From NCBI RefSeq assembly GCF_000379065.1, contig NZ_KB900614.1, positions 607,724-671,723 of the forward strand: DNA of 64,000 nt. Direction: 5' to 3'. The translations under genes and the position numbers were made by a program. The notes beneath the pieces were generated by a model, which worked only from the letters and a program-made list of their open reading frames with translations, made no database searches and had not been told where the DNA came from. Numbering within the stretch: the stretch's first letter is position 1; each line of letters begins with the position of its first letter. This stretch comes from Salinispora mooreana (GTDB taxonomy: Bacteria > Actinomycetota > Actinomycetes > Mycobacteriales > Micromonosporaceae). Shown piece after piece: positions 1 through 8,002 of this stretch.

Positions 1-813
1 GCCGACTCGGTGCTCGATGACCCGGGCCCTACGAAGGCGCGGTTCGATCTCGGCACAGCGTGCGACGATCGCTGCGGCGATGTCCGGATCGGGCCGCGGG
101 TTCCACGCGTCGGGTTGGGCGGTGCCGCCGAGGACCAGTGTCTCGCCCTGCGGATAGAAGTGCAGCAGGTCCGGTGAGAGCCCGGTGTCTTCGGAGAAAA
201 ACTCGGTGATGCCCGGGTTGTCGACCACGACGAGCTGCCCGCGGATCGGGGCCAGGTCGGGGTCGGGTACGAGGTCGTGGGCGCCCATCCCGGTGCAGTT
301 GACGACCACTGGGGCGACATCAACGGTCTCATCGAGTGAGTCGACCCGGCGGATCGCGATCTCGCCGCCAGCTTTCCGGAGCCGCTCTCGCAGGTAGCCA
401 AGGTAAACCGGCATGTCGACCAGCGGAGCCGTGTAGCGCCACCCGGTGGCGAAGCCGTCCGGCAACTCGTCCGGCTCACACATCCTGAATCCATCAAGCT
501 CGTTTCCCCACTCCGGCGGTTCGACCGGCTTGCGGGACGCCTCGACGCCGGAGACGAGCCGTACACCGGTCGCCGTGTCGGTCGCGAGTTGCCGCAGGAC
601 GTCAAGCGTCTGGGCGCTCCAGACACGTACCCGGCCGACAGGTTCGACGAGGTACGGACCCCACATCGCCCCGGCCGCGTACGAGGTGGTCCGCTCGGGT
701 GACTCGGCTGCCCAGATCTGGACCCGCAGCCCGGCTTCGGCGAGGCAGATGGCGGTGGTGAGGCCGGATACGCCAGCGCCGACGACCAGAGCGTCAAGAT
801 CGATGCTCGTCAT
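1..813 (-). CDS. FAD-dependent oxidoreductase, D-amino-acid oxidase family (C-terminus outside window)
   Basis: The ATG at 813 opens a frame that runs off the left edge after about 271 codons. The N-terminus has the dinucleotide-binding signature VVGAGVSGLTTAICLAEAG (about residues 9-27). Further on come AAGAMWGPY and VVVNCTGMGA followed by PIRGQLVVVD, a combination typical of DAO-type enzymes related to D-amino-acid oxidase. Such enzymes oxidatively deaminate D-amino acids or related amines to keto acids, ammonia and hydrogen peroxide. The substrate cannot be told, because the C-terminal active-site region is missing from the window. No partner gene is visible, and the 5' side is a long gap. 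Confidence 0.85.
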   Translation of the reverse strand, partial: MTSIDLDALVVGAGVSGLTTAICLAEAGLRVQIWAAESPERTTSYAAGAMWGPYLVEPVGRVRVWSAQTLDVLRQLATDTATGVRLVSGVEASRKPVEPPEWGNELDGFRMCEPDELPDGFATGWRYTAPLVDMPVYLGYLRERLRKAGGEIAIRRVDSLDETVDVAPVVVNCTGMGAHDLVPDPDLAPIRGQLVVVDNPGITEFFSEDTGLSPDLLHFYPQGETLVLGGTAQPDAWNPRPDPDIAAAIVARCAEIEPRLRRARVIEHRVG

Positions 814-1512
814 CGTTTGACCGTAGTGTCAGGCCGGTTGGTGCGCCAGTGCCTTCTCAAGGTCGGGGAGCACGTCGGCGACGCTCTGGTTCCGCTTCCG
901 TCGCGCGCCGATGCGCCTGGCGGACCTCGCCGCCGCCGGCAGCCGCGCTGAGCAGACCACCTGACCCCGCCAAGCGCCGAACCACGCACGGCGGCCGGAC
1001 ACGCCCGCACAGGCGGGGCGACAAGGACCGCCCGCTGACCCGACGGCCCCGTCCAGGCGCGGCGAGCGGTAGCCGTCCGCGCCGGCTCCCAACGATGGAG
1101 GGCGGAAGGTACCTCTGCGCTCGCGGTGACAGCAAGAATTCGAAACTGTCAGCGGCTCTCCAGCAGCCCGCGTGAGTTGTGGTGAGTCGCTGGCAGTCCG
1201 AATCACTCCCCGGTGACAGCGCTCGGAGGTACCGTCCCCGCCTCCCGGACGCCAGATAGAGCGACCCGCCACGAGTCGCCCCTTCCGCATCAATCAGATC
1301 AGTCGCGCGACTCCGCGTAAGAGAGGAAACCGCATGAACGAAGGACTCCGACCCCCACAGCTTCACACGCTTTTCGGAGGACCGTTGCCACCGCGTCGTA
1401 TGACGACGAAAACGCCGTCCGGAGCTATCCTGACGACCCGCATCCCGGTACCGCGAATAATAACGGCGGCGCGAAACACGTCCCCACCAACAAGAAGGAA
1501 ACGACGATTCCG
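814..1512. other. Gap of about 700 bp with no supported gene
   Basis: No frame here has convincing codon bias together with a ribosome-binding site. On the minus strand at about 829-930 a short stretch reads QSVADVLPDLEKALAHQPA before a stop. It looks protein-like and may be the tail of a decayed gene, but it has no start. GGTACCTC at 1108-1115 and GAGGTACC at 1226-1233 form a loose inverted repeat. A frame from ATG 1334 follows AGAGGA but has poor codon bias and overlaps the small gene at 1513. Confidence 0.5.
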
Positions 1513-1632
1513 ATGCGGATCGTACGCGTCGACACCATTCCCATGACCGCCGAAGACCTCGATAACGCCGCCGAAGCCCTCGCCGTCCTCCTCAACCACT
1601 TCCGGCGTGAGCACCCCGACCTCGCCACCTGA
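1513..1632 (+). CDS. Small conserved-looking 39-residue protein
   Basis: The frame encodes 39 residues, beginning MRIVRVDTIP and ending EHPDLAT. GAAGGA lies 13 bases upstream of the ATG. Third codon positions are strongly GC-rich, and the product is a plausible short beta strand followed by an amphipathic helix (AEDLDNAAEALAVLLNHF). From memory, short peptides of this type occur next to XRE regulators in actinomycete accessory regions; this was not checked. The function is unknown. It could be a regulatory or adaptor micro-protein of the element. Confidence 0.5.
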   Translation: MRIVRVDTIPMTAEDLDNAAEALAVLLNHFRREHPDLAT

Positions 1633-1960
1633 ACCCCACCCGAACCCAGCCCAACGGCGGCCCACCCCGCGTGGGCCCGCCCACCACCGAACGCCCCGGC
1701 CTCAAGAAAGCACTCGACGCGGCAAACGCCGGCCTCTACGACGTCCGGGCTCACGTCGGGCTCACTTTGGCTGCCGCTCTGCCTGAGCCGCTCCGGGATC
1801 TGCGAAGTACAGTCCGAGCACCTGAGTCGGCCAGGTCGGTTGGCTTGGCCTCGCCGCGTGGGCCGACCTGAGTCCCCGCTTTCATGGCACGCTTACCTAC
1901 TGCCAGCTTGTGGAGGGGTAGCGATAGGTGATTGGGCTATTCCTTCTGACTCTGGCTACC
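1633..1960. other. Gap with a possible gene fragment ending at a repeat
   Basis: From GTG 1671 a plus-strand frame reads TERPGLKKALDAANAGLYDV with good GC3. It then enters the 21-bp repeat at 1745-1765, after which coding character is lost. This looks like the front of a small gene truncated at a recombination point. No ribosome-binding site is clear, so it is not called as a gene. The rest of the gap, up to the end of the PPC gene, holds nothing recognisable. Confidence 0.4.
1745..1765. repeat. 21-bp direct repeat, left copy
   Basis: CC followed by GGGCTCACGTCGGGCTCAC. An identical copy lies at 8149-8169, about 6.4 kb away. The unit is itself two GGGCTCAC octamers separated by GTC. Sequence on either side of the two copies differs. 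In both places the repeat is entered from a coding-like stretch and read in the same frame (RAHVGL). It may be an attachment or recombination scar. Confidence 0.75.
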
Positions 1961-2296
1961 CTACTCCAACGGGATCGTGTACGCGTGCACGAAGAAGGTT
2001 TCGACGCGCGCCCAGTGCAGGTGACCGGCAAGTGCTCCGTCGCCCTCGCGGCCGAGGACCACATGCACATGGACCTTGCCGTCCCGGATCTCGCCGGTGC
2101 CACTCAACTCGAATGGCTGCCGGTACTCGTTGACGATGTCCGTGCTTGCGTCGTCCGCAGGCATGTTGCTGATCGCGCACCCCTCAACAGCACCGATGAG
2201 AGAGACGATTGCGCCATTCGCTATGCCCTCTTCCGCTGCACGCCGGGTAAGCGTGTCGATTACTTCTTCACCAGGCTTGACGCTCAACAGCTTCAT
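1961..2296 (-). CDS. PPC-domain (DUF296) protein
   Basis: The frame encodes 111 residues from ATG 2296. A TTG at 2311 would add five residues and overlap the upstream stop. The protein is a single PPC/DUF296 domain: KPGEEVIDTLTRRAAEEGI, then GAIVSLIGAVEGCAI, and near the end GKVHVHVVLGREGDGALAGHLHWARV. PPC domains form trimers. In plants they are fused to AT-hooks; in bacteria they stand alone and their role is poorly defined. The gene starts within about 10 bases of the stop of the XRE regulator upstream, so the two are almost certainly co-transcribed and coupled. No AT-hook is present. Confidence 0.75.
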   Translation of the reverse strand: MKLLSVKPGEEVIDTLTRRAAEEGIANGAIVSLIGAVEGCAISNMPADDASTDIVNEYRQPFELSGTGEIRDGKVHVHVVLGREGDGALAGHLHWARVETFFVHAYTIPLE

Positions 2297-2303
2297 CGAC
2301 TGC

Positions 2304-3593
2304 TTATCCAATCTTTAGAGGAGTGGCACCGGCCAGCACTGCCGCATATGCGCGCAGGTTTTCGCGGCACGGTTCGTTCTTGACAGCCAACATCAGAGCG
2401 GATCGCATCCGCGTATCCTCTACGTCTATGCACGTCGCGAACAGTACGGCGCTGCACCATCGGGCGGCGGCGTCCCGGTTGTTCGCAAGCTCATCGGAAA
2501 GACGGCGCGATGCCCACGCTTTCGTGCCGTCACCTTCACCAAGCGTCCAGTCGGCTGCATGTGTGTTTGTCGCGCCGGATAGATCGGCTGCTCGCTCCCA
2601 CGGCAGTTCCAGGACTCGGCTGGCGACGGCTGTGACGTAGAGGTGTCGGGCGTCTCGGTCGCTGCGGATGGCCGAGATTGCCGCATCGCTAAGGTCAGCC
2701 GCTCCCAACTTGGCGAGGATGCCGGCGGAGTTGACTCTGAGGACTGCGGTGGCACCACTACGCATCCATGCGGTCAGGCCCCGGCATGCTTTCTCGTTTT
2801 CGGCTGCCAGAGCGCTGATGGTGAGATCGGTGACGTGACTGGTCTGGGCGGTAGCGAGGAGATGCCCGCTGCCCTGGGCGATGTCACCGAATACGCGGTG
2901 GGCGACGAGAACGTCGGTCAGTGCCGGGTCCATGAATCGGTAGGCTCCGCCTGCTGTTCGTAGGACGTGTGGGTGCGCGTTCAAGCGATGAGAAATTGAC
3001 TGCGGGATTCGGGAAGGATCCAGCTCGTCCTTACGGTTTTGCCAAAGGTGCCATGCGAGCCAATCGACGGCTTCGTGGTCACCAATTGGCTGGGCGGGAA
3101 TCGAAGGGTCGTACAGAAACCCGCTGGCGGCGGTGGCGGCCGTCGAGGAAAGGAACTGGCGGCGGTTCACTGTGCCCTCTTTCTCGTCCAGCTCTTCGTT
3201 AGCGGCTGGCAGTGCGAACCACAATCGGTCTTCCGGTATGTGTAGCACTGCTGCCCACTGCGCCAAGCGGTCAAGGTGGACGACGGGGGGACCGTTCTCG
3301 ATCCGGCTTAGTTGAGCTTGGCTCATGCCGACCCAGGAAGCGGCCTGATCTTGAGATATCGGATGGCGGCCATGGTAGGGGTGGGTTCGCCAGGCTCGGA
3401 TCACTCGGCCCATGTGGCGGTCTTGTAGCGCTCGAGCAAGGACGACCTCGCTCCAAAAGTCGGCCGGAACCTTCGGCGCTGACTCTGGGTGCTGTCGGTC
3501 GCGGGACGAGCAGGGTGAACAGCGGCCATCGGTGTTGTCGCGTGCGAGCCGTGCGCCGCAGCGGCAATAGCGGGTCTGGCGGGTCGATGTCAT
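2304..3593 (-). CDS. XRE-family helix-turn-helix regulator with N-terminal Cys motif
   Basis: The frame encodes 429 residues. ATG 3593 was chosen because AAGGA sits about nine bases upstream; a longer frame exists but lacks such a signal. An N-terminal CxC...CxxC cluster (C10, C12, C26, C29) suggests a small zinc ribbon. It is followed by a helix-turn-helix around residues 78-112 (ISQDQAASWVGMSQAQLSRIENG). The remaining 300 residues are helical and resemble the large C-terminal region of actinomycete regulators found near mobile elements. RRQFLSSTAATAASGFLYD in the middle looks like a Tat-type stretch, but its internal position argues against export. It heads an operon with the PPC gene. The target is unknown. 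Confidence 0.8.
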   Translation of the reverse strand: MTSTRQTRYCRCGARLARDNTDGRCSPCSSRDRQHPESAPKVPADFWSEVVLARALQDRHMGRVIRAWRTHPYHGRHPISQDQAASWVGMSQAQLSRIENGPPVVHLDRLAQWAAVLHIPEDRLWFALPAANEELDEKEGTVNRRQFLSSTAATAASGFLYDPSIPAQPIGDHEAVDWLAWHLWQNRKDELDPSRIPQSISHRLNAHPHVLRTAGGAYRFMDPALTDVLVAHRVFGDIAQGSGHLLATAQTSHVTDLTISALAAENEKACRGLTAWMRSGATAVLRVNSAGILAKLGAADLSDAAISAIRSDRDARHLYVTAVASRVLELPWERAADLSGATNTHAADWTLGEGDGTKAWASRRLSDELANNRDAAARWCSAVLFATCIDVEDTRMRSALMLAVKNEPCRENLRAYAAVLAGATPLKIG

Positions 3594-3897
3594 CTTGGCG
3601 TCCTTGCGTGGCTGCCGAGCCTTGATGGTAGACAGTGCCTCTCCAAGATCCCATCCGAGTGTCGGTTGTGCCCATGCATGAGGTGCATATCGACATCCAT
3701 CCTCTGTCATGTTGCCCAAGGTCCGCCCCACGGCATCGTGTCGTAACGATAAGCGATAGGTCGATTACGGCGTTGCGGCTCCTGCTTTGCGCTGCTCAGT
3801 CCACGCAGGCAGGCGGTCGGCACGTTGCGCTAGGCCGGACAACGCCCGGTCTTCCGCCCGCAAGGCGTACGACCACCAGCGTGAAAGGCGGTTGAGG
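3594..3897. promoter_or_regulatory. Divergent intergenic region upstream of the XRE regulator
   Basis: This 304-bp stretch separates the minus-strand regulator from the plus-strand gene at 3898 and should hold both promoters. Around 3741-3769 there is an imperfect inverted repeat with CGTAA and TTACG ends and three CGAT tetramers between them. It is a candidate operator for the XRE protein. A possible short antisense gene (3765-3905) covers part of it. No sigma-factor hexamers stand out. Confidence 0.35.
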
Positions 3898-3905
3898 ATG
3901 GCCAT
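3765..3905 (-). CDS. Possible 46-residue hypothetical protein
   Basis: ATG 3905 opens a frame of 46 codons on the minus strand. The product contains RLSRWWSYALRAEDRALSGL and RADRLPAWTEQRK, which has the paired tryptophans and charged helix expected of a real peptide rather than random sequence. GC3 is about three quarters, lower than the chromosomal genes but similar to neighbours in this island. GGGG lies four bases before the ATG, a poor ribosome-binding site. It overlaps the first codons of the opposite-strand gene at 3898, so both cannot be free of constraint. Uncertain. Confidence 0.3.
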   Translation of the reverse strand: MAILNRLSRWWSYALRAEDRALSGLAQRADRLPAWTEQRKAGAATP

Positions 3906-4143
3906 GTACCCCGGCGGCGAACAGGTAGATGCCGCGCAGGTCGCGCTTGAGCGACACGCGGTGTCGAGCGCGGATGGTAGGTGTCTGAGCTGCGGAACGG
4001 CGGGGCCGTGCGCTTCCCGGGAAGCAGCAGTGTTGGTGTTCACGCGATCACTACGTCTGCCCAGCCGTCGGCCCGGGGCTACTCGCCCGGAGCTGGTCGG
4101 CGCGCGTCGTGTCGGTGTGCCCATGCTGCTCGCGGCGCGGTAG
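3898..4143 (+). CDS. Small Cys-motif protein of actinomycete accessory regions
   Basis: The frame encodes 81 residues. ATG 3898 was chosen because AAAGGCGG lies six bases upstream. The centre reads DGRCLSCGTAGPCASREAA, a CxxC...C arrangement, followed by LPSRRPGATRPELVGARRV. From memory, this short arrangement recurs beside helix-turn-helix genes in actinomycete mobile or regulatory islands. The function is not known. It lies nine bases before the broken XRE gene and probably shares its transcript. Confidence 0.6.
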   Translation: MAMYPGGEQVDAAQVALERHAVSSADGRCLSCGTAGPCASREAAVLVFTRSLRLPSRRPGATRPELVGARRVGVPMLLAAR

Positions 4144-4152
4144 GTGGTCGTC

Positions 4153-4556
4153 ATGGCAGTTGCCACCGCTGCGCTTATCCCCCTACGCGCTGCTGCGGAG
4201 CCGGTGACGCCAGCAACGGTGGCGGATGCTCTTCGGTTGCTGGGGGCTCGGTTAGCGAACACGCGTAGGGCTGCCGGCGTCAGACAGGTGGACCTCGCCC
4301 GGATGGTTCTCGCTGGTCGCGCAGCACGGTCGCCAGCGTCGAGACGGGACGGCAGTCAACTCCACGAGAGTTCTGGTTGGCGTGTGATCTTGCTCTGGGT
4401 GCCGGTGGTTTGTAGGTGGCCGCGTGGGCGGAAACCGAGATGCTGTCGAGCCGCTTACGCGATCAGAGAGCGATGGAGCGGATCCGGCTGCGCTTGTCTG
4501 AGTCGCCGCCAAGGTGCGTATGTGCCGCGATCTTCAACTCCTGCTTAATGAAGTAG
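4153..4556 (+). pseudogene. Broken XRE-family helix-turn-helix regulator
   Basis: The first part from ATG 4153 reads VADALRLLGARLANTRRAAGVRQVDLARMVL, a clear XRE helix-turn-helix start. Around 4315-4330 the expected continuation (STVASVETGRQ, then REFWLACDLALGAGGL) switches to another frame. That frame then meets an in-frame TAG at 4413-4415. The same frame resumes with VAAWAETEMLSSRLRDQRAMERIRLRLSESPP and stops at 4554. One frameshift and one nonsense codon therefore inactivate the gene, unless sequencing error explains the shift. Its intact form would have been about 130 residues long. Confidence 0.7.
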
Positions 4557-4981
4557 CAGTAGCTACGTCGGCGGCGCACCTCGGCCGCTCGTCCGTCGTC
4601 CAAGCGGATGGAAGACAGCGCCGTGGATGACGACGCGGACCTGAGCCGTCCTCGGCACCGTCCGTATCGGTCACGCCGCCTCCCGCGCGGCCGGGCGTCC
4701 GGCATGCCGGTCAGGGCGTAGGCGCAAGCGCCTGACCCCTGGGCCGACGATGCCGCCTGCGGGCTACCTGCCGTCGCTTCGGGCCGCTCCACCGTCTGCT
4801 TCGGCGACACGGGCGTCGGATGGCCCGACACAGATCGATTGGACTCGCGCGGCCGAGACGGTGACCCGAGGTCAGCTCGACCGCGTGCAAGGAGTCGCAC
4901 GAGTGGAAGGAGTGAATCCCTCTAGCACGTCAGCTCATGGCACGAACCCGTCAGCTTTCACACAGAAGGAGACACGGCACC
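4557..4981. promoter_or_regulatory. 425-bp leader region of the MurC-like gene
   Basis: No gene is supported here. It contains an imperfect hairpin at 4709-4737 (GGTCA, bulge, GGCG-CAAG-CGCC, TGACC). The last 20 bases hold the ribosome-binding site AAGGAGA (4966-4972), nine bases from the ATG of the MurC-like gene. The promoter of that gene presumably lies within this stretch, but no convincing hexamers were seen. Confidence 0.4.
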
Positions 4982-6427
4982 ATGACCGACACGATCACTG
5001 GTAACCCGACAATCGAGGCGTACACCGGTCCGATCGACCTGTCCCGTCCGCACTTCGTGGGCATCGGCGGTTGCGCGATGTCCGGCCTGGCGCGGCTGTT
5101 GGTCGAGTTGGGCCACGAGGTCAGCGGCAGCGATCTACGTGACTCGGCCGCGCTGGCGGCGCTGCGTGCAGCCGGCGTGCGAGCGCAGGTTGGGCACGAC
5201 CCGGCGCGCACTGAGGGCGCTAGCTGCGTCGTCTACACCACCGTCGCGCAGAACGCGCCCGAGGTGCGTGCGGCCCGGGTCGCGGGCGTCCCGGTGGTGC
5301 ATCGGGCGCAGCTCCTCGACGTGTTGGCCGCCGCGCGGCGGCTGGTGGCGGTGTCCGGATCGCATGGCAAGTCCACCACGGCGGGCATGCTCGCTCACAT
5401 CCTGCGCACGCTTGGGCAGGACCCGAGTTACCTGATCGGTGCCGACGTGGCCGAGGTCGGCTCGGGCGCCCACCTCGGCGCGTCTCGGCTGCTGGTGGCG
5501 GAGGCGGACGAGTCGGACCGCTCGTTCCACTTCCTTACTCCGTCGATCGCGGTCATCACGAACGTGACCGACGACCACCCGGAGAACTTTGTCAGCCACG
5601 CCGAGGTTCTGCGGGCCTACGTCGGGTTCGGCGGCCGGGTCGCCCCCGACGGGTTCCTGATCGTCAACGCGGATTGTGTGGGGGCGACGGTGGCCGCCGA
5701 TGTGATCGCCGACGAGCGTCCCGACCTGACGGTACTGCGCTATGGCTGGGACCGGACGGCGGATGTGCGGCTGTTGGACGTGCACGCCGAGGGCTGGAGT
5801 GTGTCCGCGACGGTGCGGATGCCGAACGGAACAGAGGTCCGGCTGACCTTGCCGACTCCGGCGGCGCACCACCTGGACAACGCGGCGGCGGCCATTGCGT
5901 GCGCGGTGGCGCTGGGCCTGGACCCCGTCGACGTGGCCGGGGCAGTGTGCTCTTTCGCCGGGGTGCGTCGGCGGTTCGAGCACATCGACACCCGCGCCGG
6001 GGTAACGGTGATCGACTCCTACGCCGATCACCCGCACGAGATCGCCGCCGATCTGGATGCCGCGCGCACCCTGGCGCGGGGTCGGGTGTTCGTGGTGTTC
6101 CAGCCATCCGGACACGCCCGCGTGCTGGCGTTCGGGGAGCGCATCGGCGGCGTTCTGGCGGACAAGGCCGATCACGTCTTGCTCCTGGATGTGCACGGCA
6201 CGGTGCCGACCGGTCGACCCGTGGCGGACACCTCCGCGATCGTGGCCCGGCTGCGCGAGGGCGACTACTGCCTGCCGCTCGGCCCGGACCAGGCGGCGCG
6301 GCTCATCGGGCGGATGGCTGGCCGCGGTGACGTGGTGCTGACGATGGGCACCGGTGACGTAACCGGCTACGGTGCGGCGATCCTTGACGCTCTGAGCAGC
6401 CGGAGCGAGGTCGCGTTGTCCGCGTGA
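4982..6427 (+). CDS. MurC-like ligase (UDP-N-acetylmuramate-alanine ligase paralogue)
   Basis: The protein has 481 residues, the usual MurC length. All three Mur-ligase domains are present: an N-terminal Rossmann-like part (HFVGIGGCAMSGLARLL, about 24-40), an ATP-binding P-loop (SGSHGKSTTA, about 125-134), EADESD (174-179) and NVTDDH (194-199), and a C-terminal part with GVRRRFEH and DSYADHPHEIAADLDAAR. Normal MurC enzymes add L-alanine to UDP-MurNAc in the cytoplasm. Positions that are nearly invariant there differ here: DSYADHP for DDYAHHP and FQPSGHAR for FQPHxxxR. Start: AAGGAGA lies nine bases before ATG 4982. The gene is convergent with a MurF-like gene three bases away and not in a dcw cluster. 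It may be a ligase with a changed substrate or a backup MurC. Confidence 0.85.
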   Translation: MTDTITGNPTIEAYTGPIDLSRPHFVGIGGCAMSGLARLLVELGHEVSGSDLRDSAALAALRAAGVRAQVGHDPARTEGASCVVYTTVAQNAPEVRAARVAGVPVVHRAQLLDVLAAARRLVAVSGSHGKSTTAGMLAHILRTLGQDPSYLIGADVAEVGSGAHLGASRLLVAEADESDRSFHFLTPSIAVITNVTDDHPENFVSHAEVLRAYVGFGGRVAPDGFLIVNADCVGATVAADVIADERPDLTVLRYGWDRTADVRLLDVHAEGWSVSATVRMPNGTEVRLTLPTPAAHHLDNAAAAIACAVALGLDPVDVAGAVCSFAGVRRRFEHIDTRAGVTVIDSYADHPHEIAADLDAARTLARGRVFVVFQPSGHARVLAFGERIGGVLADKADHVLLLDVHGTVPTGRPVADTSAIVARLREGDYCLPLGPDQAARLIGRMAGRGDVVLTMGTGDVTGYGAAILDALSSRSEVALSA

Positions 6428-6430
6428 GTG

Positions 6431-7837
6431 CTACGCCTGGGTGGTGACGGCGCCGGGTTCCTCGATTAGCTTGTCCGCGAGCGCGAGGAGCCCGGCGCTG
6501 TTGGCTGCCTTGACCAACACCACGTCGCCCGGCCGCAACCCGTCGCGCAGCAACTCCCACGCCTCGGCTACGTTGCCCGCCCGGTCTAGGGCCGTGCCGT
6601 TGCCGGCTGCTCCGGTCGCGTACTGCTCGGCGTCGGCTCCGCCGATGGCGACTAGCCACCCGGCTCCGATCTCGGCCACCTGCTGCCCGATCTCGCGGTG
6701 CACCTGTGCGGCGTGGTCGCCCAGCTCGGCCATCTCCCCGAGCACCGCGACCGCCCGCCGCCCGTCGCCGGCCATCGCGTGCAAGGCGCGCAACGCGGCC
6801 CGCATCGCGTCGGGCGCGGCGTTATAGGCGTCGTTGATGACGGTCACCCCGTCGGCGCGGGTGCTGACCTGCATGCGGCCGGGCGACACCGCCTCGGCTT
6901 GTGACACCGCGTCGGCTACCGCCTCGATCGGGTGCCCCAGACCGAGAGCGACCGTGGCGACGGCCAACGCGTTGGACGCCTGGTGCAGCCCGTAGAGACG
7001 CAACCGCACCTCGGCGGCCTGGCCGTCATGCATCAGCCGGAAACCGGCGCGGCCCAACTCGTCCACGGTCACGCTCTCGGCGCGCACGTCAGCCGGGTTG
7101 TCGATGCCGTAGGTCAACACCCGGGCGCGGGTACGGCTCGCCAGCGCGGCCACCAACACATCGTCACCGTTGAGCACGGCCAACCCGCCGTCGCGGGCGT
7201 CGGGCAGCGCTTCCACGATCTCACCCTTGGCCTGGGCGATGTTCTCCACCGACCCGAACTCGCCAAGGTGCGCATGTCCGACGCGGGTGACGACGCTGAC
7301 GGTGGGCGGAGCTATGCGGGTCAGATACGCCACATGCCCGATCCCCCGTGCGCCCATCTCCAACACCAGATAGCGGGTATCGGCGGTGGCGCGGGTGACC
7401 GTGTACGGCAACCCAAGCTCGTTGTTGTTCGACGCCCGGTTGGCCACCGTGGCACCCCACACGGGCAGCACCTGGGCGAGGATGTCCTTGGTCGACGTCT
7501 TGCCCACCGAGCCGGTCACCCCGATCACGGTGGTCTGCGGCAGCCGGTCCACCACCGCGCGGGCGAGTCGCCCGTAGGCGGTGGGCACGTCCTCGACGAC
7601 CACGGCGGGTACTCCAACCGGCCGTGACGCCAGCACCGCCGCCGCACCGGCCTCGATCGCCTGGGCGGCGAAGTCGTGCCCGTCGACGCGCTCACCAGGC
7701 AGCGCCACGAACATGCCGCCGGCCTCGACACGGCGGCTGTCGAACACAACTGGGGCGGTCACGATCACGCCTTGGGGAGCGTCGTGGACGGCTCCGCCGA
7801 CAACGGTCGTGATCCCTTGCAGAGTCATCGGAAACAC
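6431..7837 (-). CDS. MurF-like ligase paralogue
   Basis: The protein has 468 residues. The start is GTG 7837, with GGTAGG eight bases upstream; ATG 7828 is an alternative. Motifs are GMFVALPGERVDGHDF (about 41-56), the P-loop GSVGKTSTKD (about 109-118), NNELGLP (138-144), LEMGARGIGHVAYL, RVGHAHLGEFGS, INDAYNAAPDAMRAAL and VLGEMAELG. These are the MurF signatures. MurF joins D-Ala-D-Ala to UDP-MurNAc-tripeptide. Near the C-terminus the family's KGSR-like motif is KAANSAGL here, without the arginine. The gene lacks a partner D-Ala-D-Ala ligase or vanHAX-type genes. With the MurC-like gene it forms a convergent pair inside the accessory region. Confidence 0.85.
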   Translation of the reverse strand: MFPMTLQGITTVVGGAVHDAPQGVIVTAPVVFDSRRVEAGGMFVALPGERVDGHDFAAQAIEAGAAAVLASRPVGVPAVVVEDVPTAYGRLARAVVDRLPQTTVIGVTGSVGKTSTKDILAQVLPVWGATVANRASNNNELGLPYTVTRATADTRYLVLEMGARGIGHVAYLTRIAPPTVSVVTRVGHAHLGEFGSVENIAQAKGEIVEALPDARDGGLAVLNGDDVLVAALASRTRARVLTYGIDNPADVRAESVTVDELGRAGFRLMHDGQAAEVRLRLYGLHQASNALAVATVALGLGHPIEAVADAVSQAEAVSPGRMQVSTRADGVTVINDAYNAAPDAMRAALRALHAMAGDGRRAVAVLGEMAELGDHAAQVHREIGQQVAEIGAGWLVAIGGADAEQYATGAAGNGTALDRAGNVAEAWELLRDGLRPGDVVLVKAANSAGLLALADKLIEEPGAVTTQA

Positions 7838-7913
7838 GTGATGAACCTACCGCCTGCGGTCGGCGGAACGAGGGCTGTAGCCGGATCGCGGTTGTCTGCG
7901 CGCCGGTAGCTAC

Positions 7914-7971
7914 TGGCAATAGCCCAATTGGCACGATGCCAACTGTCGCTAGCGCTACTGGCACTGTGCCA
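7914..7971. promoter_or_regulatory. Array of three TGGCA-N3-TGCCA palindromes
   Basis: Perfect copies lie at 7929-7941 (TGGCACGATGCCA) and 7959-7971 (TGGCACTGTGCCA). A degenerate copy lies at 7914-7926 (TGGCAATAGCCCA). Their centres are spaced 15 and 30 bp apart. The array sits 77-134 bp upstream of the MurF-like start and just before the FtsK-type fragment. It looks like a multi-site operator for a dimeric repressor, or possibly iterons. The controlling protein is not known. Confidence 0.55.
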
Positions 7972-8002
7972 AGCTGTGTTTTATGTACCGCAATTCGCCT
8001 GC

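Noticed and set aside
1108..1233. Inverted repeat GGTACCTC/GAGGTACC considered as insertion-sequence ends
   Set aside because: Arms of only eight bases, 110 bp apart, with no transposase reading frame or target duplication.
829..1293. Open frames of 108-169 codons in the 814-1512 gap
   Set aside because: Amino-acid composition is dominated by Arg, Gly and Ser from high GC, with no ribosome-binding site; only a short C-terminal stretch looks protein-like.
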